A stretch of 64,000 nucleotides of DNA from Paenibacillus sp. SYP-B3998 (GTDB lineage: Bacteria > Bacillota > Bacilli > Paenibacillales > NBRC-103111): contig NZ_JAAIKC010000001.1 of assembly GCF_010820665.1 (NCBI RefSeq), positions 434,001-498,000 of the forward strand, in the 5' to 3' direction. The notes beneath the pieces are model-generated. The model saw only the letters and a list, made by a program, of their open reading frames with translations. It had not been told where the DNA came from and searched no databases. Positions 26,222-34,957 of this stretch are shown in pieces. Both the position numbers and the translations under genes were made by a program. Position 1 is the first letter of the stretch; the number at the start of each line of letters is the position of its first letter.

Positions 26222-26647
26222 TTAATTTTTGCGCTCAGCCAATACGTTCAAAAACGCTTGAGCAAAACGAAGTGTCTTCTGTACTTCTGGATCTTTCAGC
26301 ATTTTCAACATAGCGAATAGGCCAACTGTCGAAGTTGCTTCAGCTTGTGAACGCTCGCTAGCTTCGATTGCTGCTGATGCGATGCCTTTTGCTTTTTCTT
26401 GAACGGGTTTCACAAATTCGCCAATTCCGTGCGCAAACTCGTTAATTAACACTTTGTCGGTTGCAATGCCTTGGGCAAAATCGTAGGCTTTCGTCATCAA
26501 TGTGACCATTTCAGCCAATTTTGGCAGGTTATCTACCAGAATAGTCAAGGATTGTTGAACCTCAGGCTTCATCAACTGGTCAAGTACGTCTAATGATTTT
26601 TGTTCTTCGACAAGAGCTGGCTCTTGAAGAGCATTTGTCTGTGACAT
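26222..26647 (-). CDS. DUF1641-domain protein
   Basis: The 141-residue helical protein contains the DUF1641 region (about 80-120, INEFAHGIGEFVKPVQEKA), a family known from genes next to oxidoreductases such as formate dehydrogenase, but without firm function. There is no signal peptide or membrane helix. ATG 26647 follows AAAGGAGGA; longer frames to 26761 lack one. It is first in an operon with NDH-2, which suggests a role in attaching or regulating the dehydrogenase at the membrane (inference). Confidence 0.8.
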   Translation of the reverse strand: MSQTNALQEPALVEEQKSLDVLDQLMKPEVQQSLTILVDNLPKLAEMVTLMTKAYDFAQGIATDKVLINEFAHGIGEFVKPVQEKAKGIASAAIEASERSQAEATSTVGLFAMLKMLKDPEVQKTLRFAQAFLNVLAERKN

Positions 26648-26937
26648 AAGAGAAAGTCCTCCTTTACATTGAAAAAAATTCCGGTGCTGTCGCGATTGTG
26701 TTATGGGGTTGTACCATTTTTCACATAAGAGTTTGAAGGATGCAATCATGTATGAACACATTTATGCGGTCGAGCTCTTGATGCAAAGATAGTGTCAAGT
26801 CTACATGACCCAATCGGATTTGAACCTTATAGATATTCTACATCTTTTGACAACAAATTTAAAAAGAAAATATTTCAATTTCGTGACTAATTTTTAAATC
26901 TTTCTATCGAAGCTGTCACGAATTGTTCTTATTTGGA

Positions 26938-27810
26938 TTATTCTGAATTAATTTCCCTTTTTCGGAATTTTCCTGGAGGCAGCTTCTTTACTTCCATAAA
27001 CAAACGTGAAAAATAATGAACAGAAGAAAACCCGACAACTTCGGAGATTTCCTTTATCGACAGATTACTGGTCAATAAAAGGTGAGTAGCTTGGCGTATC
27101 CGTTCGCTGCGAATAAAATCCGTATACGATTCGTGGATGCCAGACGAAAACAGTCGTGACAGATGGCGCTCAGATACATGCAAATATTCGGCAACATGCT
27201 GTAGGCTGAGCGGCTGAGACAAATTGTCGCGAATATAGAGCTTCGCTTGCTGCAGTAGTGAATTCGGTCTTTTACGATGCGTGCTCGGCTCGCGCTGCCT
27301 GCTGCCAAAAAGAGTCAGAAAAGAAAGCAGCAAGGTGTAGGCCAGCGTCGGAATGGCGACTGCTGGAAGATTGCCTGTAGCGCCTTCTTGAAGCAGCAGC
27401 GACTTCCATAGAAGTGCTGTCGGATTGTGCGCATCTTGTCGAACGCAGCTTTCTATGTTCTCTGCTAGCTGGCGGAAGGCGTCGCACAGGGTGTCCTTCG
27501 ATTGCGTCTCATCAACCTCAAAAGCTACATATAAGAGAAACAACCCTTCTTGCGTCCGAATCTGATGGCTAACTCCCGGCCGGGAACAAAAGTGAGTTCC
27601 TGCCTGCAGGGAATAGCTAATGCCCATGTCCGTGTATTCGCCTTCGCCTTCAAGGACATAGCAAACTTCAAAGAAGGAATGCTTATGTATAGGATTGTCG
27701 AACAACCTCGGAACAATACCCCAATAGTGCACATTAAAACAAATTTCGCTTCCTCTAAGCACCGTGGCAATTTCATTTAACCTTGAATTGGTTTCTTTAC
27801 ATAGATACAT
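26938..27810 (-). CDS. AraC-family regulator with cupin sensor
   Basis: The 290-residue protein has an N-terminal cupin (about 40-110: NPIHKHSFFEVCYVLEGEG, then PGVSHQI) and a C-terminal AraC double HTH (LSQPLSLQHVAEYLHVSERH, then LSIKEISEVVGFSSVHYFSR). The cupin should bind a sugar or related ligand. ATG 27810 is preferred for the CAGGTG six bases upstream; a TTG at 27831 is possible. It is divergent from a phytanoyl-CoA dioxygenase-like gene and upstream of alpha-mannosidase, which it may activate. Confidence 0.88.
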   Translation of the reverse strand: MYLCKETNSRLNEIATVLRGSEICFNVHYWGIVPRLFDNPIHKHSFFEVCYVLEGEGEYTDMGISYSLQAGTHFCSRPGVSHQIRTQEGLFLLYVAFEVDETQSKDTLCDAFRQLAENIESCVRQDAHNPTALLWKSLLLQEGATGNLPAVAIPTLAYTLLLSFLTLFGSRQREPSTHRKRPNSLLQQAKLYIRDNLSQPLSLQHVAEYLHVSERHLSRLFSSGIHESYTDFIRSERIRQATHLLLTSNLSIKEISEVVGFSSVHYFSRLFMEVKKLPPGKFRKREINSE

Positions 27811-27891
27811 GGGTACACCTGCTTTATTCAATATGTCCTTATTTTATAAAAAAATGTCCTCTTTCAAAAAAGACAAGAGAATCTAGTTTTT

Positions 27892-27905
27892 CCTATAATT
27901 ATAGG
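27892..27905. promoter_or_regulatory. 14-bp perfect palindrome overlapping a TATAAT -10 box
   Basis: CCTATAATTATAGG contains TATAAT (27894-27899), 53 bases before the dioxygenase TTG start. It may be promoter and operator in one; no good -35 is seen, which would fit AraC-dependent activation. Confidence 0.4.
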
Positions 27906-27951
27906 AGCAAGAAGGGAATAAAACTAGCTGTTCTATTGGGAGGATTAAACA

Positions 27952-28725
27952 TTGATAAGCGAAAAAGAAGTAGAATTTTATAAAGAAAATGGGTACTTGC
28001 TCGTCAAGGGAGTGTTTAATAAACAGGAAGTGGAGGAGATGAGACATGCGGTTGAAGGCATCATCCTTCGTGCAGCACAATCAAAAGCGGATAGCAATGC
28101 GGCATGGCAGGGTGATTTTCTTCCAGCAGATGAGCTTAAGAAGCTGGTTTTGAAAGGATTTCATGATGTGCATTATCACGATGCCTCATTTACACGCGCG
28201 GCTACACACCCTCATATGCGGGCTGTGCTCGAACAAATCATAGGGGCAAATGTACAGCTGCATCATTCCAAAATGCTGGTAAAGCCGCCTGAGCATGGCG
28301 CTGCCTTCCCGATGCACCAGGACTACCCGTATTTTCCTCATGAGAAGCATTCCATGTTAGCGGCTAGTGTGCATCTGGATCATGCGGACGAGGAAAACGG
28401 CTGCCTCCGCGTCATCCCAGGATCACACAGGGCCGGTTCCTTGCCGCATGTGGGCTCTTACTATTTGAATCATAAGGAATACCCGATTAAAGAAGGCACG
28501 CCATGTGTCGCTGAAGCGGGCGATGTCCTGTTCTTTAATTACTTGACGATTCATGGATCTGAAGCGAACCGAAGCTCGAGAACGAGAAGAAACGTCTTGT
28601 TTCAATATCGCGATGCAAGTGACTTTCCGACTGAAAATGTTCATTTCGATTGGGGAATGGGACTGATGGTGAGCGGGGAAAATCCACATTTTACGAAGGT
28701 AAAACCTAATTTCACCGTTTCTTAA
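27952..28725 (+). CDS. phytanoyl-CoA dioxygenase (PhyH)-family oxygenase
   Basis: The 257-residue protein is a Fe(II)/2-oxoglutarate oxygenase. MHQDYPYF carries the HxD pair, LTIHGSEANRSSRTRRN carries the distal His and the Arg that binds 2-oxoglutarate, and ENGCLRVIPGSHR is the family signature. Bacterial members hydroxylate diverse small molecules, and those beside AraC regulators in Paenibacillus are poorly defined. The start is TTG with GGGAGG eight bases upstream. A terminator follows at 28732, so it is separate from the alpha-mannosidase. Confidence 0.88.
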   Translation: MISEKEVEFYKENGYLLVKGVFNKQEVEEMRHAVEGIILRAAQSKADSNAAWQGDFLPADELKKLVLKGFHDVHYHDASFTRAATHPHMRAVLEQIIGANVQLHHSKMLVKPPEHGAAFPMHQDYPYFPHEKHSMLAASVHLDHADEENGCLRVIPGSHRAGSLPHVGSYYLNHKEYPIKEGTPCVAEAGDVLFFNYLTIHGSEANRSSRTRRNVLFQYRDASDFPTENVHFDWGMGLMVSGENPHFTKVKPNFTVS

Positions 28726-28731
28726 TGACTG

Positions 28732-28770
28732 AAAAGTCTTGCTGGCTATTGGCCAGTTAAGGCTTTTTTT
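28732..28770 (+). terminator. intrinsic terminator
   Basis: Stem AAAAGTCTTGCTGGC / GCCAGTTAAGGCTTTT with T8 tail. Confidence 0.8.
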
Positions 28771-28892
28771 TGTGCTGATGTTGGCTTATGGATAAAAGTG
28801 TCGATGAAACATAAAAGCCTATTGAATTAAATGATATATTTAATATATTATTAAGACATATTGAACATATTCCCAAAAGGATGGTGTCTGAA

Positions 28893-31800
28893 ATGCCGTA
28901 TGAAATCATTCGTGTAGAAAGACTGAAGCAGACTTTGAAAAAGATTGAAGAACATATTTATGAACCTATAGCTTCTTTGTCAGTTAAGGCTTATGTAACG
29001 AAAGAGCCTGTTAGCTATGAAGAAAAAACAGCTGGACGAGAAATTCAGTTGAATCCCGGCGACAAGTGGGGAGAGCTGTGGGATTGCGCATGGTTTCATT
29101 TTGAGGGCATCGTGCCCCCTTCGGCTGCGGAGAGTAAAATTGTCCTCCTCCTCGATATCAACGGAGAGCTTTGTCTCTTCGACGAAGAGGGCACTCCCCT
29201 ACAAGGTTTAACGAATGTGAATTCAGAGTTTGACCTTACGCTTGGTTTGCCTGGAAAACGTGTCGTCCCCATTCATTCACAGGCGGCTGGGGGAGAAATC
29301 ATCGATTTATGGGGCGATGCTGGATGCAACGACTTGTTTGGTTATTATCGAAGCGGGACGTTGAAGGAAGCGCTAATTGCCGTTTGCGCAGAAGAGACTA
29401 GACAGCTCTTCTATGATTATGAGGTGCTTTTGGAGTTAGCGGAGCATTTGGAGGCGAATTCGGCAAGAAAAGAGCGCATTCTGCAAACGCTGTATGACGC
29501 GCATCTGCTGCTCGTGGATCTGTCAGCGGAAACGGTTGCGAAGGCGCGTGAACTGCTTGATGAGCAGTTGTCCAAGCAAGGAGGGGACGCGACCTTGTCT
29601 GTAAGCGCGATTGGTCACGCGCATATTGACTTGGCTTGGTTATGGCCTATTCGGGAGACGAAGCGCAAGGGAGCACGCACTTTCGCGACCGTGCTCAGGT
29701 TGATGGAGCAGTATCCCGACTACGTTTTTGGTGCCAGTCAACCGCAATTATATGCATGGATGAAGGAAGAGCATCCCAAGCTTTATGAGCAAATCAAGCA
29801 GCGCGTGGCAGAAGGCCGTTGGGAAGTTCAAGGCGGCATGTGGGTAGAACCGGATTCTAACATTTCCGGGGGCGAAGCGCTTGTGCGGCAAATTTTATAC
29901 GGGAAGCGCTTCTTCTTAGAGGAATTTGGAAAAGATATGAAAATCTTATGGGTCCCGGATATCTTTGGTTACAGCGCCTGCTTGCCGCAGCTGCTGCAAA
30001 AATCAGGGATGACCTATATGATGACGCAAAAGCTTTCATGGAGCGTTTATAACGACCATCCTCATCATACATTTTTCTGGGAAGGGCTTGACGGAAGTCA
30101 GGTACTCACCCATCTGCCTCCGGAGGATACGTACAATGGGCCTGCTGCACCTCGGTCTGTCCTTAAAGCGGAACGGGGGTATACGGATAAAAATGTGTCC
30201 GATCACTGCCTGCTGCTGTTCGGTATCGGCGATGGCGGAGGAGGTCCCGGCGAGGAACATTTGGAAAGGCTGAAACGGGAAAAAAATTTGCAGGGGCTGG
30301 CGCCCGTACAGCAAGAGCCCGCGCTCCAGTTTTTCGACAAGCTGGCGGCAAAAAGCGAGCGGTATAAGCGTTGGAAGGGTGAGCTTTATTTAGAGAAACA
30401 TCAAGGAACGCTAACGAGTCAAGCCAGAAATAAAAGCTACAATCGAAAAATGGAAAAGGCCCTGCGTGAGCTGGAATTTGCTGCGGCGCTGCACACAGCC
30501 TCGGGAGGCGACTATCCTAGCGATGAATTGGATGAGATTTGGAAAGAGGTACTCTTGTATCAGTTCCACGATATTTTGCCGGGTTCATCGATAAAGCGAG
30601 TATACGATGAATCGTTAGCCAGATATGAAATCTTGCTGTTCCGCGTTCAAGAAATGATTCAAACTTACTACGAGCAAGCAGCAAATAAAATTGATACGAC
30701 AGGAGAAAAACAGCCAGTTGTCGTCTTCAACTCGCTTCCTTGGGAGCGAAAAGAGTGGCTGCAAGTGAACGGTCATTGGATAGAGGCTGCGGTTCCATCA
30801 ATGGGCTACCAAACGATAGATGCTGCCGCGGCTAGAACTGTAGAATTGCACGATCTAAGCGCTGAACGCGATACACTTGAGAATGAAGTTATTCGAGTGA
30901 AATTTAACATAGATGGCAGCATTCATTCGATTTTTGACAAGGAGCTTCAAAAAGAGATCATCGACGTTGGCGGCAAAGCAAACGTTCTGGCTGTTTATCA
31001 CGACGATGGCGATGCTTGGGACTTTCCCGCGGATTATGCGCAGACGAAGGCTTCAGCGATGAAGCTAACGGAGGTTAAAGCCTATCTAGATGGGCCCCGG
31101 GCCATTGTGGAACAAGTTTATGCATATGGTAAATCGTCTCTCACGCAGAAAATTATCGTAACCTTGGCGAGTAAACGCGTTGATTTTGAGACAAAGGTCG
31201 ACTGGCAGGAGGATGGTAAAATGCTCCGTGCTTCTTTCCCGGTTCAAGTGTATACGGATCACGTGAATTGTGAAATCCAATTCGGTCATCTGAAACGGCA
31301 AACACATCGGAATACGCTCTGGGATCACGCGAAGGACGAGATCTGCGCGCATCAATGGATTGATCTTTCTCAGCCTGATTACGGCGTGGCGCTTTTAAAC
31401 GATAGCAAGTACGGGTTCAGCGCGCAGCAGAATGTGCTCGATATCCATTTGCTTCGCAGCCCTTCTTTTCCAGATCCGACTTGCGATCGCGCTCAGCATG
31501 AGTTCGTCTATGCGCTTCTACCTCACAAAGGGGATTTCGTGAATGCTCAAGTTTATAAACAAGGCTATGAGCTGAATGTGCCGCTTCAATTGATCCCTGT
31601 AGCGACTAAAGTGGGGGAGCTGCCTAACAATAAGTCTTACTTTGTCGTCAATTCCTCTCAAGTGATGGTCGAGGCAGTAAAAAAAGCGGAGGATCGGGAG
31701 TCGCTGATCATTAGGCTATACGAAACTTCTGGCTCCAATGCGACCATTGATTTCCAAATTAATCTACCCTACGAGAGAGTAGCTTTAGTTGATTTAATGG

Positions 31801-31925
31801 AAAACGAGCTGGAGCAATTCGTTCGTGAAGGAGCTAGTCAGGATGCAGCGGTACAACTTGATTTCACTCCTTTTGAAATCAAAACACTAGAGATAAAGTT
31901 GACGCAAAAGACCTATTTGATATAA
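28893..31925 (+). CDS. alpha-mannosidase, GH38
   Basis: The roughly 1010-residue protein has the GH38 layout: an N-terminal beta region, a catalytic (beta/alpha)7 barrel opening with HAHIDLAWLWPIRETKRK (zinc His and Asp), the nucleophile Asp in GGMWVEPDSN (about 321), then a helical middle domain and large C-terminal beta domains. LYQFHDILPGSS also fits. It trims alpha-mannosides in the cytoplasm, as there is no signal peptide. ATG 28893 has better spacing from AAAAGG than ATG 28881, but either is possible. It is followed by a GntR/LacI regulator 41 bases on, probably in the same operon. Confidence 0.9.
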   Translation: MPYEIIRVERLKQTLKKIEEHIYEPIASLSVKAYVTKEPVSYEEKTAGREIQLNPGDKWGELWDCAWFHFEGIVPPSAAESKIVLLLDINGELCLFDEEGTPLQGLTNVNSEFDLTLGLPGKRVVPIHSQAAGGEIIDLWGDAGCNDLFGYYRSGTLKEALIAVCAEETRQLFYDYEVLLELAEHLEANSARKERILQTLYDAHLLLVDLSAETVAKARELLDEQLSKQGGDATLSVSAIGHAHIDLAWLWPIRETKRKGARTFATVLRLMEQYPDYVFGASQPQLYAWMKEEHPKLYEQIKQRVAEGRWEVQGGMWVEPDSNISGGEALVRQILYGKRFFLEEFGKDMKILWVPDIFGYSACLPQLLQKSGMTYMMTQKLSWSVYNDHPHHTFFWEGLDGSQVLTHLPPEDTYNGPAAPRSVLKAERGYTDKNVSDHCLLLFGIGDGGGGPGEEHLERLKREKNLQGLAPVQQEPALQFFDKLAAKSERYKRWKGELYLEKHQGTLTSQARNKSYNRKMEKALRELEFAAALHTASGGDYPSDELDEIWKEVLLYQFHDILPGSSIKRVYDESLARYEILLFRVQEMIQTYYEQAANKIDTTGEKQPVVVFNSLPWERKEWLQVNGHWIEAAVPSMGYQTIDAAAARTVELHDLSAERDTLENEVIRVKFNIDGSIHSIFDKELQKEIIDVGGKANVLAVYHDDGDAWDFPADYAQTKASAMKLTEVKAYLDGPRAIVEQVYAYGKSSLTQKIIVTLASKRVDFETKVDWQEDGKMLRASFPVQVYTDHVNCEIQFGHLKRQTHRNTLWDHAKDEICAHQWIDLSQPDYGVALLNDSKYGFSAQQNVLDIHLLRSPSFPDPTCDRAQHEFVYALLPHKGDFVNAQVYKQGYELNVPLQLIPVATKVGELPNNKSYFVVNSSQVMVEAVKKAEDRESLIIRLYETSGSNATIDFQINLPYERVALVDLMENELEQFVREGASQDAAVQLDFTPFEIKTLEIKLTQKTYLI

Positions 31926-31966
31926 TGAGACCATTCATTATATAGGTGATTTGGAGGCGGTACACG

Positions 31967-33124
31967 TTGCAAAATGATAGACAACCGCTTTATATACAAG
32001 TGCAAGATCATTTTAAGTCTTTAATTGCATCGGGCGATTTGGCTGAAAATGACAAAATTCCGTCAGAAAGAGAGTTGATGGAGCAGTTCAGTGTCAGCCG
32101 AATTACCGTCGCTAATGCGCTAGCAGAAATGGCGAAAGAAGGATGGATTTATCGAATTCCCGGTCGCGGCAGCTTTGTCAATCATGGCGTACAAGATTTG
32201 GTCGAGCAGTTGAAGCCGCTGAATGCGAAGCAGGAGGATCATCAGCCGTCTCAATCTGCGAATCGGTCACGCCGCAAAATGATCGGTCTCATCATTCCGT
32301 CAATTGGCGACTATTTTGCCATACGGATGGTCGAAGGCATCAATCAAATCGTGGGTGAATCTGACTATTATTTGGTTATTCTGTTTACTTACAATTCAGC
32401 TCATCGTGAAAAAGAAGCGATCGTCGAGCTGATTCAAAAAGGGGCAGAGGGACTTATCATTTTTCCGTCAGACGCGGAGAATTATAATGAAGAGATATTG
32501 ACCTTGAAGCTTAATGCTTACCCTTTCGTTCTGGTTGATCGTTATTTCCCTGGCGTGGAAACGAATTACGTTTGCTCGAACGGGTTTCTGGGGACGCAGT
32601 TAGCTGTGGATCATTTGTGGGAGCTTGGACATCGCGATATTGCCATATGCTCCGATTCTCCACTGCCGACGTTCACGGTTGAAGACCGTATAGCGGGTTA
32701 CATGGATGCGCTTAAGAAGAAAGAGGCATTGATTAACCCTGCGCTGATGTTAACGGAAATCGACATTGTTGACGATGATACTGAAGAAGAGCACATGTTA
32801 TTGTCTCAAATGAAAAATCGGCTGGCGACTGCTTTTATTGCATTGAACGGACGGTTAGGTCTGCATATTGCTTCAATGGCCAAAAGTTTGAATTTGCGAG
32901 TACCTGAGGATATTTCAATTATTACTTTTGATGATCCTTCACCTAGCTTTGAGCCCTTTCACTATTTCACGCATGTGGCTCAGTCCGAGGAAACGATGGG
33001 GGCCCAGGCTGCGCAAATATTGTTAAATCAGATCCAAGCGCCAGCGCAATCCCCTGCGAGTTACAGTAAGGTTGTCTTACAGCCTCAATTGGTAATCAGG
33101 CATACAACGGCTCGGTTCGTTTAA
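31967..33124 (+). CDS. GntR/LacI hybrid (AraR-type) regulator
   Basis: The 385-residue protein joins a GntR winged helix (about 1-70: YIQVQDHFKSLIASGDL, IPSERELMEQFSVSRITV) to a LacI-type periplasmic-binding domain (IGLIIPSIGDYFAIRMVEGI on, with WELGHRDIAICSD). This is the architecture of AraR, which binds a free sugar. TTG 31967 is chosen because TTGGAGG lies nine bases upstream; a GTG at 31946 precedes that site. Its neighbour GH38 suggests an inducer from mannoside breakdown. Confidence 0.88.
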   Translation: MQNDRQPLYIQVQDHFKSLIASGDLAENDKIPSERELMEQFSVSRITVANALAEMAKEGWIYRIPGRGSFVNHGVQDLVEQLKPLNAKQEDHQPSQSANRSRRKMIGLIIPSIGDYFAIRMVEGINQIVGESDYYLVILFTYNSAHREKEAIVELIQKGAEGLIIFPSDAENYNEEILTLKLNAYPFVLVDRYFPGVETNYVCSNGFLGTQLAVDHLWELGHRDIAICSDSPLPTFTVEDRIAGYMDALKKKEALINPALMLTEIDIVDDDTEEEHMLLSQMKNRLATAFIALNGRLGLHIASMAKSLNLRVPEDISIITFDDPSPSFEPFHYFTHVAQSEETMGAQAAQILLNQIQAPAQSPASYSKVVLQPQLVIRHTTARFV

Positions 33125-33134
33125 CGCTGCGAAT

Positions 33135-33172
33135 GAAAAAACGGTTAGGACAATTGTCCATAACCGTTTTTT
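33135..33172. terminator. bidirectional terminator
   Basis: AAAAAACGGTTAGGACAA pairs with TTGTCCATAACCGTTTTTT between convergent genes. Confidence 0.85.
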
Positions 33173-33173
33173 A

Positions 33174-33977
33174 TTATAAGGAGAGCGTTGGTTGTAAGAT
33201 GGGAAGAAGCCCAGATAAGTTCTTAACCTCGTAGGTTGGCTGATTATCAAGAGGAGCAGTTCGCTGAGCATGATTGATCCAAATATTAGGCATACCCACC
33301 AGGTTCGCACCTTTAATATCGGTATTGAGGTTATCCCCAATCATCATCGCTTCGTTGGGAGCTAATCCTAATAGCTTCAGGGCGTGCTCAAAGATTGATG
33401 GTGACGGCTTTCCCGCACCGAACGTGCCGGATATGATGATGTGATCGAAATAGCCAGCTAAATGAGGGATGCTGTCTATTTTTTCTTGCTGTAGATCAGG
33501 TGCGCCGTTAGTCAAAAGCAACAACGGGTAATGAGGCTTGAGAAGGTCAAGGATTCGGAAGGTATCGTCATAAACGAGCGGACGCTTCCTGCGCTCGGCG
33601 GCAAAATATTCAGCCAGCACCGCGCCAAATGCAGGCTCATCGATGCCGAGTTTACGTAAACCGCTAATCCAAGATTCCCGCTGGTAGATGGGAGCCCATT
33701 GATGCAGTTTGTTGAATGAGGGATTCTCGCCTCGCTCAAACCGCCCCCATAGGGCCTCTAGATAGGTGACCTCAAGCATATTCGCCCACTCAAACATGTC
33801 CATTTCGCTGAAAAGCTTCTCGGCGCATTCGCGTACAGCGCTCTCCAAAGCTTCGGGCTGCAGGGTCAGCGCTGCTGAGGCTTTTAAGCAGGTTGCTTCG
33901 AAAGCTTCGTCAATACTTCTCTCATCCCATAACAATGTATTATCCAAATCAAAGATAATGGCTTTTATATTAGACAT
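33174..33977 (-). CDS. HAD-superfamily phosphatase
   Basis: The 267-residue protein carries the HAD motifs: I, IIFDLDNTLLW (nucleophile Asp about 9); II, LLLTNGAP; III, GAGKPSPSIFEHALK with Lys; and IV, MIGDNLNTDIKG. A helical cap (about 18-110) makes it subfamily I, near YjjG/PynA-type nucleotide or sugar-phosphate phosphatases. The start at 33977 follows AGAGGA. The substrate cannot be told. It is alone on the minus strand. Confidence 0.88.
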   Translation of the reverse strand: MSNIKAIIFDLDNTLLWDERSIDEAFEATCLKASAALTLQPEALESAVRECAEKLFSEMDMFEWANMLEVTYLEALWGRFERGENPSFNKLHQWAPIYQRESWISGLRKLGIDEPAFGAVLAEYFAAERRKRPLVYDDTFRILDLLKPHYPLLLLTNGAPDLQQEKIDSIPHLAGYFDHIIISGTFGAGKPSPSIFEHALKLLGLAPNEAMMIGDNLNTDIKGANLVGMPNIWINHAQRTAPLDNQPTYEVKNLSGLLPILQPTLSL

Positions 33978-34280
33978 TGATACCCATCCTCTCCGTGCCA
34001 TGTAAGTCTAATTTGCAACAAAAACGGTAAAAAGTCAACAAAAAACTAATAGAAACAACAAGATTAAAGGTTGGAATCAGCCGAATACAACAATCAATAG
34101 GGAACCTGATTGGAAAATTCGTTCGATTTAGCAGAAGGCGGGACAAAAGTCACAAGACTACGAAAGTTCAAATCAGAGAGACTCAGGTTCAAACTTGACA
34201 AATGTATCACTTTCAAGTGAAATTAAGCAGATGGAGAAATCCTTTGACCATCGAGAAGCAAGTATACGGGAGGTAAATAG
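33978..34280. other. intergenic region without recognised features
   Basis: This gap is A/G-rich between two divergent genes. I see no reading frame, hairpin or riboswitch motif; only GGGAGG before the gene at 34281. Confidence 0.4.
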
Positions 34281-34790
34281 ATGTCGCGTAAGTGGGAAAG
34301 AATGGTGACTAAAAACGCGAAGACAGTTAATAAAAACCGGTTGAAACAAGGCATTGCTCCGGTCACTGATCCAGATCAGTCCGTCGTATTTAAGGGGAGA
34401 AGCATCTTACTTTCACTGTTTTTTGTTTGCGTAGCTGTATTTCTGATGTCGAGTTTGGCTAGGTCGGGTGCAGACAGCATGTACTGGTTTACGACAATTA
34501 GTTATTTCTTTGTTGGTTTGTTGATTTATTTTGTTCGTCGTCCTTATTTGAAGGTGGGCAGAAATAGTCTCTCCAAGAGAGGGTATGCAAAAGAAAAGAT
34601 CCTAAACGCAGAAAATATTAAGCAAATTATTTATACACCAGGTAATATACTGATTGAACTGGATGGGAAATCGCGGTGGGGTTATTCGAAGTTTTTTAAC
34701 CGTTTCGATGTGGCAGCAATGGCTGACAAGCTAAAGCGGTTTTCGGAGCAGAATAACATTACGTTCGTAGATAAAACAACGAACGGATAA
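34281..34790 (+). CDS. conserved-type membrane protein, two helices
   Basis: No named family is recognised. The 169-residue protein begins with a basic region (MSRKWERMVTKNAKTVNKNR), followed by two transmembrane helices (about 46-63 and 70-88) and a soluble C-terminal domain (about 95-169) with YLKVGRNSLSKRGYAK, which looks like a small PH-like or YcxB-like beta domain. It is probably a small regulatory membrane protein. GGGAGG lies eight bases upstream of the start. Monocistronic with a terminator. Confidence 0.7.
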   Translation: MSRKWERMVTKNAKTVNKNRLKQGIAPVTDPDQSVVFKGRSILLSLFFVCVAVFLMSSLARSGADSMYWFTTISYFFVGLLIYFVRRPYLKVGRNSLSKRGYAKEKILNAENIKQIIYTPGNILIELDGKSRWGYSKFFNRFDVAAMADKLKRFSEQNNITFVDKTTNG

Positions 34791-34831
34791 AGCGGACAAG
34801 TGTAGTGCAGGGATAGTTGAGGTGACGAATA

Positions 34832-34880
34832 AGCATGGCGAGGTTTGCCTGAGCAAACTTCGCTATGCTTTCTTTTTTTC
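34832..34880 (+). terminator. intrinsic terminator
   Basis: GCATGGCGAGGTTTG pairs with CAAACTTCGCTATGC, then a T tract. Confidence 0.75.
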
Positions 34881-34957
34881 AACTGGACGACCTCTAGGCA
34901 GAGAATGTTCTAGGAAAATAATGAATCGTATAATTTAACATAGAAAGAGCGATTAAT

